A stretch of DNA of 64,000 bases from CBDAUN01 sp965214615. Its GTDB lineage: Bacteria > Pseudomonadota > Gammaproteobacteria > Arenicellales > JAJDZL01. Where the stretch lies: contig OZ243952.1 of assembly GCA_965214615.1 (NCBI GenBank), positions 1,550,001 to 1,614,000 of the forward strand, written 5' to 3'. The position numbers and the translations under genes were made by a program. The notes beneath the pieces are model-generated. The model was not told the DNA's origin. It searched no databases and was given only the letters and a program-made list of their open reading frames with translations. This document shows positions 7,484 through 16,227 of the stretch, in pieces (the stretch's first letter is position 1; each line of letters begins with the position of its first letter).

Positions 7484-9219
7484 TGGAACTCGTTGTCACT
7501 TCGGTCGTCGCCATTGCTGGAATTTTGATCATCTGGATTCTTGCCAAGCTCATTCGCATTGTCCCATTCTTCCGCCGGTCAGATCCTCTGGCTGCCAAGG
7601 ACTTGGTCAGTTCATATCAAAATGAGGAAAACTACGATTTCGGAGACGGAGTCGTGCTCGGAGAGGTGCGGGAAGTCGACGAGGGCAGAAGCATAGCCGA
7701 CATGATCGATTCACTTGCATCGCCCGAAGCTGATCATGCCTATTCCGAGTCTGCCGAGATCATGCAGTCGACGGATAAACAAACGTCAGAATTGGATGTC
7801 GATTCGGATGCGGGATCGGAAGAAATCTTCAGCGAAGCGCGTTTCGCAGAGCACGCTGAATCGGTCGAATCTGAAGAATCCGGGCTGCATTATGAAGCGC
7901 GATCAGAGGTTCAGGAACAGGGTCAATCGGATGAGTTGATGATCGATCAGGCGCAGGGAGTAATTCCGGCTGAAGTGCAAGGGCAGGAGTTTGCCGTATC
8001 TCAGGAGAACGAATCGGCGGATTCGCCAGTCGACGCAATCCTGCCGATGGCGGAGTTTGAGGAAATGCATCCATCTTCGACTTCTGAAGAGATCGATGCA
8101 GTTGAGCAGTTCGGTGATGAGACCCCGTATATTGCTGAAAAAACAGAACTCCCGTTCAATGACAGCGGAATCGACGATTTTGAGAGACCGGAAAACCGCC
8201 AGCCTTTGCCGCCCAATGGCACGCCGGAAGGGGCATCGCCGTTTTTCAACAGGCATGGCAAGCTTAGCGCAAGGGATTATGAAGCGCAGAGATCTCAGTA
8301 TGAAAAACTGCGCAATTCGAACGACCGCGTCATCGATGCTGTGGCGTGGCTGCCCAGTGACAATCGGGTTATTTCGCGCATGGAAGTGCTCACTGCCTAC
8401 TATAACTGCGACATCCGATTGACGGCTGCTCATCAGATCATGGGGGTCAGTTGCGAATCGAGCGACAGGCTGAGTTCAGTGTTTGACGATGAAGAGTTCA
8501 CCAAATACACGGACTTGTATCTCACGATGCAGCTGGTGGATTCGCACGGTCCTGTTTCGGCGAAGCACTGCCTGAGGTTTCAGGATCTGGTGATGCGCAT
8601 GGCCAGTTCGCTGTCACGCGACTATCAGTATTCAATCGCTCCGGAGGAAACCGTCGCTGAGGCGAGAATGCTGAAAAAAGCGGTTGACGAGCTTCGCAAC
8701 GAAGCGGTTCTGGTTCTGATGTTCAAGGTGCCTACTTTTACCGATATAGGCTACAACTACATCGTAGGCGAATACGGATTCGAGCGCGGTGCCGATGGCG
8801 CGTATGTTCGGGTGTCAGATCGAAATTCTGCCGTACCGAATTTCTACCTGATTGATTCGAAGCTCGGCGCACGTTTCTTTTCGCTTCCTCTGGATCAGTC
8901 AAACGAGCACAAGGCGCTGATTATGTACAGCAACCTCCCTTGCGTAAACAATCCTGTCCGTGCATTTGATGAAATGCTTGACGCGGCAGAGGATCTCGCC
9001 GACCGGCTGGATGCAAGACTGGTTGATCGCAATTTCAATGCAATCGACCGAGATCAGATTCCTTATATCCGAAAGGATATCGAGCAATATCGCCGCGACA
9101 TGGTGAAGCTGGGCATCACGCCGGGCGGCGATGCCGCGATGAGGCTGTTTTATGCGTCTCACAGCAAGCAGCCTGCGAATCCGTCCTTTCAATTCGACAT
9201 TCTAGACAAGGTTGTGTGA
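7483..9219 (+). CDS. zipA: Cell division protein ZipA
   Basis: A 578-residue protein with the ZipA layout: a single N-terminal membrane anchor (about residues 3-26, VVTSVVAIAGILIIWIL), a long acidic Glu/Ser/Asp-rich linker to about residue 275, and a C-terminal FtsZ-binding domain (about 280-560; RVIDAVAWLPSDN, YLTMQLVDSHGPVS, YLIDSKLGARFF, ALIMYSNLPCVNNP). ZipA ties FtsZ to the inner membrane at the division site. It is much longer than the E. coli protein (328 residues). The domain identity is partly by context, since zipA commonly sits between smc and ligA in gammaproteobacteria. The gene ends in GTGTGA, where ligA starts. Confidence 0.85.
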   Translation: MELVVTSVVAIAGILIIWILAKLIRIVPFFRRSDPLAAKDLVSSYQNEENYDFGDGVVLGEVREVDEGRSIADMIDSLASPEADHAYSESAEIMQSTDKQTSELDVDSDAGSEEIFSEARFAEHAESVESEESGLHYEARSEVQEQGQSDELMIDQAQGVIPAEVQGQEFAVSQENESADSPVDAILPMAEFEEMHPSSTSEEIDAVEQFGDETPYIAEKTELPFNDSGIDDFERPENRQPLPPNGTPEGASPFFNRHGKLSARDYEAQRSQYEKLRNSNDRVIDAVAWLPSDNRVISRMEVLTAYYNCDIRLTAAHQIMGVSCESSDRLSSVFDDEEFTKYTDLYLTMQLVDSHGPVSAKHCLRFQDLVMRMASSLSRDYQYSIAPEETVAEARMLKKAVDELRNEAVLVLMFKVPTFTDIGYNYIVGEYGFERGADGAYVRVSDRNSAVPNFYLIDSKLGARFFSLPLDQSNEHKALIMYSNLPCVNNPVRAFDEMLDAAEDLADRLDARLVDRNFNAIDRDQIPYIRKDIEQYRRDMVKLGITPGGDAAMRLFYASHSKQPANPSFQFDILDKVV

Positions 9220-11765
9220 ACGCTGCTCAGGTTCCTGAAGCGGTCCGAAGCAGGATTCAGGACCTTCGCGAACGGTTGAATCGGCACAGTCACGCGTACT
9301 ATGTCCTTGATGCGCCGACAATTGCGGATGCCGAATATGACCGCATGTTCCGGGAATTGCAGGAAATCGAGGAGCAATATCCAGAACTGATCACCGAATC
9401 CTCCCCGACCCGCCGCGTTGGGGAAAAGAGCAGCAATGCGTTCAGCGAAGTGCGTCATGCAGTCGCAATGCTGTCGCTGAACAACGTATTCGACCGTGAA
9501 GAGGCTCTGAATTTCGAGCGGCGCATACGCGATACGCTAGATTGCGAAGACATCGAATATGTTGTCGAACCGAAAATCGACGGACTCGCGGTCAGTGTCG
9601 TTTATGAAAACGGCAAGCTGATTCGTGCCGCAACACGCGGCGACGGCGAAGTCGGCGAACTGATTACTGCCAATGTGAAGACGATTCGAAGCGTGCCCTT
9701 GACGCTTCCGGAACATCGTGCGCCGCAATTGCTCGAAGTTCGAGGTGAAGCATTCATGAGTGTCGTCAAATTCCAGCAGCTGAATGAACGACAGCTTGAG
9801 AGCGGAAACAAGGCATACATCAATCCGCGCAACGCCGCGGCTGGCAGTCTGCGCCAGCTAGATCCCAGTGTCACAAGCAAGCGGCCTTTGGATGTCATTT
9901 TCTATTCGATCGCTCAATCGCAAGGCATGCCGGTGGCTGCAACGCAGATGGAGCAAATTGATCAGCTCAGGAATCTGGGCTTCAAGGTGGCGTCCGAAGC
10001 GACAGTCCGAACGGGCATGGAGCAATGCCTGGATGTCTACGAGGCATTGCTGAAAACCCGCAATGAGTTGAATTATGAAATTGACGGCGTTGTATACAAG
10101 GTCAATCGACTGGATTATCAGCGCGATCTGGGATTCGTGACCAGGGCGCCCCGGTGGGCGGTGGCGCACAAGCTACCGGCTCAGGAACGATCAACGACCG
10201 TGCTCGATATCGAAGTGCAAATTGGCCGGACCGGAGCGGTGACACCTGTCGCACGGCTCAAACCTGTATTCGTAGGCGGAGTGACGGTGTCCAATGCAAC
10301 GTTGCACAACGAGGACGAAATTAATCGTCTGGATATCCGGGTCGGAGACACGGTTGTCTTGCGGCGTGCTGGAGATGTGATTCCGCAGATTGTCTCGGTT
10401 GTGCATAAAAATCGTCCGGATGGCACCAGGGAGTTCGTATTTCCATCAAAGTGCCCGTCCTGCGGTTCGCAAGTGCAGCGCAACGAGGACGAAGCGGTTG
10501 CTCGCTGTACCGGCGTGCAGGTGTGCTCCGAACAGCTTAGGCAAGCGATATGGCATTTCGCTTCGAGAAAGGCGATGAATATTGAGGGTCTGGGCGAAGA
10601 GATCATCGCCCAATTACTCGACAGAGAAATTGTGGGCGACAAAAAGGTGGACAATGTGGCTGATTTGTACCGTCTTGCCGAGGAAGACATACGTCGCCTG
10701 CAAACCGTGGTGAATCGCACGGTGGACTATAGGATGGTGCGCGCCGGCGATGTCTGGGTCGAGCCTATTTACAAGGCGACAGGCGGCGGCTCGCACTTCG
10801 CGGTGGTTCGCGTCGGCGAACAGGGCGCTGTAAATATCGATATGAGTGCGACCAAGTTCCGGGATGCCAAGCAGCGAGCAATCGAAGGCGGCATGGAAAG
10901 TGGCTATTTTTCTAGAGTTGGAACGCAGACAGGTTTAAAGCCTTTGCGCATACAGTTTGACCTTGAAACTGGAATCGCCGAAACGTTTCTGGAACTGATC
11001 AGCCCTGGAGTCGTAAATGTCCAGCGCGCGGTCGGCAATTCGGATTGGGTGTTCAAGTTTAGCGAGAAAATTTATCAGAAGCTATGCAGCCAGCTCGCCG
11101 ATACGGAGGTTGAGAATCAAAAATTCCCCCAATTGACCGCCGAAGAAGGCCAGATTCATAGAACCATAAAGGCACGCGCGGGGGAGAAGACGGCGCAAAA
11201 TCTGATTGGGGAATTGGAAAAAAGCAGAAACGTCACGCTTTCGCGGTTTTTGTATGCGCTCGGCATACCGCTTGTCGGGGAAGCAACGGCGTTGGCGCTC
11301 GCCAATCGATTTGGAAGTCTCGATAACATTCGTTCAGCTGATTGCGACTCTTTGAGCAGTGTGCCTGATGTGGGGCCTGCAGTCGCAGCGAGCATCGAGA
11401 ACTTCTTTGCACAGGAAAGCAACCGTGCCATTATTGAACAGCTCATAGAACGCGGGGTGAACGTCGAGGCGGTCGAGGTGCTGGCGCCGATTGAATCGGA
11501 ATACGCCGGGAAGAAGTTCGTTTTAACCGGTACGCTTGGATCGATGACCAGAGATCAGGCGAAAGACAAATTGCGCACCATCGGCGCGTCAGTCGTCGGG
11601 AGCGTATCTAAATCCACTGACTACGTCGTGGTGGGCGAGAGTGCCGGGTCCAAGGCAGCCAAGGCCGAGGAACTCAGAATCAAAATACTAAATGAAGATG
11701 ATTTCATTGAATTGATTGGCGCGCATGCACCGTCAGATGACAGTGCGCATGGTCCGCATCATTGA
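9216..11765 (+). CDS. ligA: NAD-dependent DNA ligase with a large insertion
   Basis: LigA seals nicks using NAD+. The start is a GTG that overlaps the zipA stop by 4 bp. Domains in order: Ia (HSHAYYVLDAPTIADAEYD), adenylation domain with the nucleophile K120 in PKIDG, OB fold (TGAVTPVARLKPV, RAGDVIPQIVSV), four-cysteine zinc finger (CPSC near 411, then C-x5-C), helix-hairpin-helix region, and a C-terminal BRCT domain (about 765-840). At 849 residues it is about 170 longer than usual. The excess lies at about residues 496-654 (10701-11177), between LYRLAEEDIRRLQ and AGEKTAQNLIGELEKS, which are adjacent in ordinary LigA. The insert does not show intein splice residues and I do not recognise it. 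All catalytic motifs remain. Confidence 0.94.
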   Translation: MNAAQVPEAVRSRIQDLRERLNRHSHAYYVLDAPTIADAEYDRMFRELQEIEEQYPELITESSPTRRVGEKSSNAFSEVRHAVAMLSLNNVFDREEALNFERRIRDTLDCEDIEYVVEPKIDGLAVSVVYENGKLIRAATRGDGEVGELITANVKTIRSVPLTLPEHRAPQLLEVRGEAFMSVVKFQQLNERQLESGNKAYINPRNAAAGSLRQLDPSVTSKRPLDVIFYSIAQSQGMPVAATQMEQIDQLRNLGFKVASEATVRTGMEQCLDVYEALLKTRNELNYEIDGVVYKVNRLDYQRDLGFVTRAPRWAVAHKLPAQERSTTVLDIEVQIGRTGAVTPVARLKPVFVGGVTVSNATLHNEDEINRLDIRVGDTVVLRRAGDVIPQIVSVVHKNRPDGTREFVFPSKCPSCGSQVQRNEDEAVARCTGVQVCSEQLRQAIWHFASRKAMNIEGLGEEIIAQLLDREIVGDKKVDNVADLYRLAEEDIRRLQTVVNRTVDYRMVRAGDVWVEPIYKATGGGSHFAVVRVGEQGAVNIDMSATKFRDAKQRAIEGGMESGYFSRVGTQTGLKPLRIQFDLETGIAETFLELISPGVVNVQRAVGNSDWVFKFSEKIYQKLCSQLADTEVENQKFPQLTAEEGQIHRTIKARAGEKTAQNLIGELEKSRNVTLSRFLYALGIPLVGEATALALANRFGSLDNIRSADCDSLSSVPDVGPAVAASIENFFAQESNRAIIEQLIERGVNVEAVEVLAPIESEYAGKKFVLTGTLGSMTRDQAKDKLRTIGASVVGSVSKSTDYVVVGESAGSKAAKAEELRIKILNEDDFIELIGAHAPSDDSAHGPHH

Positions 11766-11879
11766 TCCCGGTCAGTTAGGATTCGGCGGCTTGGTGTGTG
11801 GTCACATTGCTCTGAATTGACTCAATATGATGCAGTGCAACATCGATGAGGCTGCCAAGGCGATAAAGCGCAGTCCTAT

Positions 11880-11908
11880 TTGGAATTCGGGTCTGTTGTC
11901 CCTATAAT
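11880..11908 (+). promoter_or_regulatory. Near-consensus sigma-70 promoter for hsp20
   Basis: TTGGAA (11880-11885) and a perfect TATAAT (11903-11908) are separated by exactly 17 bp. Transcription would start near 11915, giving hsp20 a leader of about 150 nt. No clear heat-shock sigma-32 promoter was found in this 297-bp gap. The leader could hold an RNA thermometer, but I could not draw a convincing one pairing with the GAGGTA ribosome-binding site. Confidence 0.6.
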
Positions 11909-12062
11909 AATAGGAAGGCAGGTCGCGTGGAACTATGTGAAAATAGTTTGAAATTGCAGCGTAGATAGGAAAACGCCTGGTATGCGGAAAACTGCAGGAT
12001 GAGGTTGCGCGATGTCTGCCACTGGTGATGATGCGGCGCACAAATATTAAGAGGTACTATTC

Positions 12063-12503
12063 ATGTCTCAAAAGATCACATCTCCGTTCGGAGGCTACTA
12101 CATTTATCCGGACGACTCACATAACCTGTTTCAGCAGTTGCTCGGCCACAAGCCGGCAGCGCAGCGCGAAACTTCGCGGGACTTGATTCCTGAAGTGGAT
12201 ATTTTCGAGGACGAATCCGCGTATTACGCTTCCATAGAAATGCCGGGTGTCGAAAAATCCGATCTAGGCATTACCTGCACGGACAACACGGTGACGATCA
12301 ATGCGAAGGTTGAAAGATCCGAGCATCAGGATGGCCACTGGGTTCAGCATGAACGACGCACCGGAACGTATGTCCGCAGTATTCAGTTTCGTGTTCCGAT
12401 TGCGGCGGATGATATCGGCGCCAACTACGAAGCCGGAATTCTGAATCTAAAGATTCCGAAAAGATCGCCGGATCAAAAGACCGTCTCCATCAGTGTCGAA
12501 TAG
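12063..12503 (+). CDS. Small heat shock protein (Hsp20/alpha-crystallin)
   Basis: A 146-residue small heat shock protein, an ATP-independent holdase. The alpha-crystallin domain occupies about residues 45-138, from PEVDIFEDESAYYASIEMPG through YVRSIQFRVPIAADDIGANY to the conserved GILNLKIPK. The C-terminus is short, with no clear IxI anchor beyond VSISVE. The N-terminal arm (SPFGGYYIYPDDSHNLFQQLL) resembles that of IbpA-like proteins in place and length. GAGGTA lies 8-10 bases before the ATG. A terminator follows the gene, so it is probably monocistronic. Confidence 0.93.
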   Translation: MSQKITSPFGGYYIYPDDSHNLFQQLLGHKPAAQRETSRDLIPEVDIFEDESAYYASIEMPGVEKSDLGITCTDNTVTINAKVERSEHQDGHWVQHERRTGTYVRSIQFRVPIAADDIGANYEAGILNLKIPKRSPDQKTVSISVE

Positions 12504-12536
12504 CCTGAGCAGCAGCTGTCGAACCGCAGTCAAATT

Positions 12537-12577
12537 GCCGGCGCATACGCTGCGCGATGCGCCGGCTTTGTTGCTTT
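12537..12577 (+). terminator. Rho-independent terminator after hsp20
   Basis: A perfect 9-bp stem, GCCGGCGCA (12537-12545) with TGCGCCGGC (12558-12566), is followed directly by TTTGTTGCTTTG. It ends the hsp20 transcript ahead of acnA. Confidence 0.8.
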
Positions 12578-12614
12578 GTGCCTAGGAAGGCTTTCTGCCT
12601 TGCTTTCCTTGTCT

Positions 12615-12628
12615 GGCATCCGGATGCC
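12615..12628. promoter_or_regulatory. Perfect 14-bp palindrome upstream of acnA
   Basis: GGCATCCGGATGCC is a perfect palindrome 51 bp before the acnA start codon. Such a site could be an operator for acnA, but no matching regulator is in the window and the assignment is a guess. Confidence 0.3.
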
Positions 12629-12678
12629 GGCAGGGTGAAGATTTCTTTTCAGATACATACGCTGTAACACGAGAATTT

Positions 12679-15360
12679 ATGATGCTTGATAGCTTTAGCG
12701 CCCGGACTGAACTTAAGGTTCAAAATCAGGATTACGAAATTTATTCATTGCCGCGGCTGGCCGATCGTCATCCCGTTGCCGAGCTTCCGTATTCGATGAA
12801 GATTCTACTGGAGAATCTGCTTCGTAACGAGAATGGCGAAGACGTGACCAAGGAGCAGATCGCCGCGGTCGCCGGGTGGGATCCTTCAGTCGATATCGAA
12901 CTGGAGATCGGATTCAATCCGGCGCGTGTTCTGATGCAGGACTTTACCGGTGTTCCCGCTGTAGTCGATTTGGCCGCCATGCGCGATGCGATGGAGAGGC
13001 TTGGTCACGACCCGCGCGCGATTAATCCAAGCATCCGTACGGACCTGGTCATTGACCATTCGGTGATGGTTGATCACCATGGCACAGCGAACGCGATCGA
13101 TTTGAATTCAGTGCTTGAATACCGGCGCAATTTTGAACGCTATTCGTTTTTGCGCTGGGGGCAGAACAGCTTTACGAATTTCAGCGTCGTGCCGCCTTCG
13201 ACAGGCATTGTCCATCAGGTCAATCTTGAGTATTTGGCGAATGTAGTGTTTCAAGAATCGACTGGCGGCGTGATTTCGGCATTTCCGGATACCGTAGTCG
13301 GAACAGATTCCCACACCACAATGATTAACGGCATAGGCGTGCTGGGTTGGGGCGTAGGAGGAATTGAGGCTGAAGCGGCCATGCTGGGGCAGTCGATCGC
13401 CATGCTTCTGCCGAAAGTGGTCGGCATGGAACTGCGGGGCAGCATGCCTGAAGGGACGACATCGACAGACCTTGTGCTTTCGATAGTGGAAATTCTTCGA
13501 GAGCACGGCGTTGTTGGCAAGATTGTCGAGTTTTTCGGTGATGGCCTTGACAATCTGACGGTTTCCGATCAGGCGACGATATCCAATATGGCACCGGAAT
13601 ACGGAGCAACGTGCGGAATTTTTCCGATTGACGCGGATACGCTAGAGTACTTGAGGCTGACAGGACGGTCGGAAAAGCAGATTGCCCTGGTCGAAGCCTA
13701 TGCGCGTCATCAAGGCATGTTTCGCGAATCCGGCCAGCGGGTAAAAATGAAATTCAGTGAAACCCTTACGCTCGATATGTCGACAATCGTCCCGAGCATC
13801 GCAGGTCCGAAGCGTCCTCAGGATCGTGTGAATCTGCGTGAAGCAAGTTCGCGTGTGAATCAGCATGTGGACAAGGCTCGCGGCGGTGAGCCGAGATCGA
13901 CCGATGTTGAATTCGAATCGGGGGTTGAGACGGTTTCTGACGGAGACGTCGTTGTCGCAGCGATCACCAGTTGCACGAACACTTCGAATCCTGCGGTAGT
14001 TGTCGCGGCCGGATTGCTCGCTCGCAACGCCGTCGATGCCGGCCTTGATGTCAAGCCTTGGGTCAAGACATCGCTTGCGCCAGGATCGCAGGTCGTGACT
14101 GAATATCTGAAGCGTTCCGGTTTGCTGACACCGTTGGAAGCACTCGGATTTTCTGTGGTCGGCTATGGTTGCACCACATGCATCGGCAATAGCGGGCCGC
14201 TGCCTGAAGCGGTGGCTTCGGCTGTCACCGGCAATGACTTGATGGTGGCTTCGGTGCTATCTGGAAATCGAAATTTTGAAGGGCGTGTGCATCCTCTGGT
14301 GAAGATGAATTTTCTTGCATCGCCGCCGCTGGTTGTCGCCTATGCGCTTGCCGGTTCGATGAATGTCAATCTGTACGAAGATCCGATTGGAACCGGAAGC
14401 GATGGACAAGCGGTCTATTTGCGTGATATTTGGCCGAGTGCCAGGCAGATTGAATCGGTGATCCGGGACTGCATCGATCAAGCCATGTTTCGCAAAAAGT
14501 ATGTCGATGTATTTAAAGGGGATAGGAACTGGGAAACAATTCCTGTATCGGTTTCCGGCTGCTACGACTGGGATGATGGATCCACCTACATCAGAAAGCC
14601 GCCGTACTTTGAGAACATGGGACGCTCATACGACCCGATCGAGCAGATACACGGCGCCCGCGCGCTGGCGGTGCTTGGTGATAGCATTACTACTGACCAC
14701 ATATCGCCTGCAGGCTCGATTATGCAGGACAGTCCTGCCGGCGCCTATCTCATGGAGCATGGAGTCATGGCTGAAGATTTCAACTCCTACGGTTCTCGCC
14801 GGGGAAATCATGAAGTGATGGTTCGAGGCACGTTTGCGAACATCCGATTGCGCAACGAGATGGCTGATGGCAGGGAAGGCGGCTGGACCCGCCACATGCC
14901 GTCGGGTGAAATGATGTCGATCTATGACGCGTCGCTGCTGTATCGGCAGCAGCGGGTTCCGCTCATTGTCATAGCGGGTTCGCAATACGGTTCCGGCTCT
15001 TCGCGCGACTGGGCTGCGAAAGGGCCGCTTTTGCTCGGTGTCAAAGCGGTCATTGTCGAAAGCTACGAACGGATTCATCGTTCGAATCTGGTCGGAATGG
15101 GGATATTGCCACTGCAATTTGCCGAGGGCGAAACCCGACGCTCGCTCAATTTGACTGGGAGCGAGGTATTCCACATCGATGGAATCGAGGTCGGAGCGAA
15201 GGAGGTAGATGTGACAGTGTCGCGCGATAACGGCACCAAGGAGAAATTTCTTGCGCTGGTGCGAATCGATACGCCTCGGGAATGGGAGTACTACGAAAAT
15301 AGAGGCGTTCTTCGCTATGTGGTTCGTCACTTGGCGGGCAGCCGCCAAAGAGCGGCGTAG
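12679..15360 (+). CDS. acnA: Aconitate hydratase A
   Basis: An 893-residue aconitase of the AcnA/IRP type, which interconverts citrate and isocitrate in the TCA cycle. The three [4Fe-4S] ligands are visible as C432 (SCTNTSNP), C498 and C501 (YGCTTCIGNSG), positions that match E. coli AcnA within a few residues. The swivelling domain has the substrate motifs GSRRGNHEVMVRGTFANIR and YGSGSSRDWAAKG. An ATGATG pair opens the gene, so the start could be one codon later. It appears monocistronic. Identity is secure. Confidence 0.97.
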   Translation: MMLDSFSARTELKVQNQDYEIYSLPRLADRHPVAELPYSMKILLENLLRNENGEDVTKEQIAAVAGWDPSVDIELEIGFNPARVLMQDFTGVPAVVDLAAMRDAMERLGHDPRAINPSIRTDLVIDHSVMVDHHGTANAIDLNSVLEYRRNFERYSFLRWGQNSFTNFSVVPPSTGIVHQVNLEYLANVVFQESTGGVISAFPDTVVGTDSHTTMINGIGVLGWGVGGIEAEAAMLGQSIAMLLPKVVGMELRGSMPEGTTSTDLVLSIVEILREHGVVGKIVEFFGDGLDNLTVSDQATISNMAPEYGATCGIFPIDADTLEYLRLTGRSEKQIALVEAYARHQGMFRESGQRVKMKFSETLTLDMSTIVPSIAGPKRPQDRVNLREASSRVNQHVDKARGGEPRSTDVEFESGVETVSDGDVVVAAITSCTNTSNPAVVVAAGLLARNAVDAGLDVKPWVKTSLAPGSQVVTEYLKRSGLLTPLEALGFSVVGYGCTTCIGNSGPLPEAVASAVTGNDLMVASVLSGNRNFEGRVHPLVKMNFLASPPLVVAYALAGSMNVNLYEDPIGTGSDGQAVYLRDIWPSARQIESVIRDCIDQAMFRKKYVDVFKGDRNWETIPVSVSGCYDWDDGSTYIRKPPYFENMGRSYDPIEQIHGARALAVLGDSITTDHISPAGSIMQDSPAGAYLMEHGVMAEDFNSYGSRRGNHEVMVRGTFANIRLRNEMADGREGGWTRHMPSGEMMSIYDASLLYRQQRVPLIVIAGSQYGSGSSRDWAAKGPLLLGVKAVIVESYERIHRSNLVGMGILPLQFAEGETRRSLNLTGSEVFHIDGIEVGAKEVDVTVSRDNGTKEKFLALVRIDTPREWEYYENRGVLRYVVRHLAGSRQRAA

Positions 15361-16227
15361 CTGATAGGCGATGCCGAAGATTCTGTTGGATGCCCGTTCA
15401 GACAGACCGATGTACGCCGTGTCGAGAATCCGTCTGCTTGCCAGCATATGGAGTTAACTGCGGTTCGACGATTTATCGTGGAATGATCGTCGCACCTAGT
15501 TCGAATGCCTGCCGATGGAGTCGCGGAAGTGTTGTTGCCGGCAAGCCGTTTACCGATGCATCCGCATTCTGTTGACGCAATGTCGACTCCGTTGCTGTTT
15601 TGATGCCCATTGGAAGTGAAATTCGGAGTTTGCGCTGGAATTTGCCCAACATCTGTTGCGTTCAAGTTGTGTTTGCATGGTTTGATGCGTAGTGTTTCAG
15701 AGGGACGCATCCGACCGCCTTGGACAAATCAATTAATTCAAAGCAAGAGAAATAACTTGCTGATCCAACGTTCGGAATCACTTGGCCCCGCCCGCCATTG
15801 ATTTTGCCGGACTGGTGCCCGCATTGATCTTGTAACTGCGCTACACGGCAGTTGCTTTGCCGTGTTCGATTTTGCCTCACGTATTTTTCGCAATTGAAAA
15901 GTAGTGCTGCTTGCGACACCGTCTTGCCCGGCATTCTTGATCAATTCCCTTGGCATGGCAGAATCTGTTCATGTTCTCCGTGTGCATTGGCGTGCGCGTC
16001 GCTTAGCAGCAGGCAAGGCAGCTTACTCGCCGGTTGAATTGCGCTCGGGCGCGTATTGCGCGTCTTCAGGCGGTCGGGAAATTCATAAATAAAAATAATT
16101 CGTGTGAAGAACTGATTTTTGATTGACGCTGCCGTCCGTGGCGACGATCATCGATCGATACTTGACAGCCTGGTGAGCACTTGAAGCCGCCGCGGCCATG
16201 ATGCACAGAATTTGATTATGGAGGCGC
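15361..16227. other. 867-bp stretch without a recognisable gene
   Basis: Between acnA and the Rpn-family gene only short overlapping reading frames occur on both strands, none with recognisable domains, good ribosome-binding sites or codon usage like the neighbours. I saw no tRNA, repeat or terminator here. It may be eroded sequence that goes with the mobile-type gene downstream. Confidence 0.5.

Noticed and set aside
10701..11177. LigA insertion as an intein
   Set aside because: No Cys/Ser at the first position, no terminal His-Asn followed by Cys/Ser/Thr, and no block A/B motifs.
15327..15710. 127-codon minus-strand frame at the end of acnA
   Set aside because: It starts in a gene-free gap, ends inside acnA antisense, and shows no recognisable sequence.
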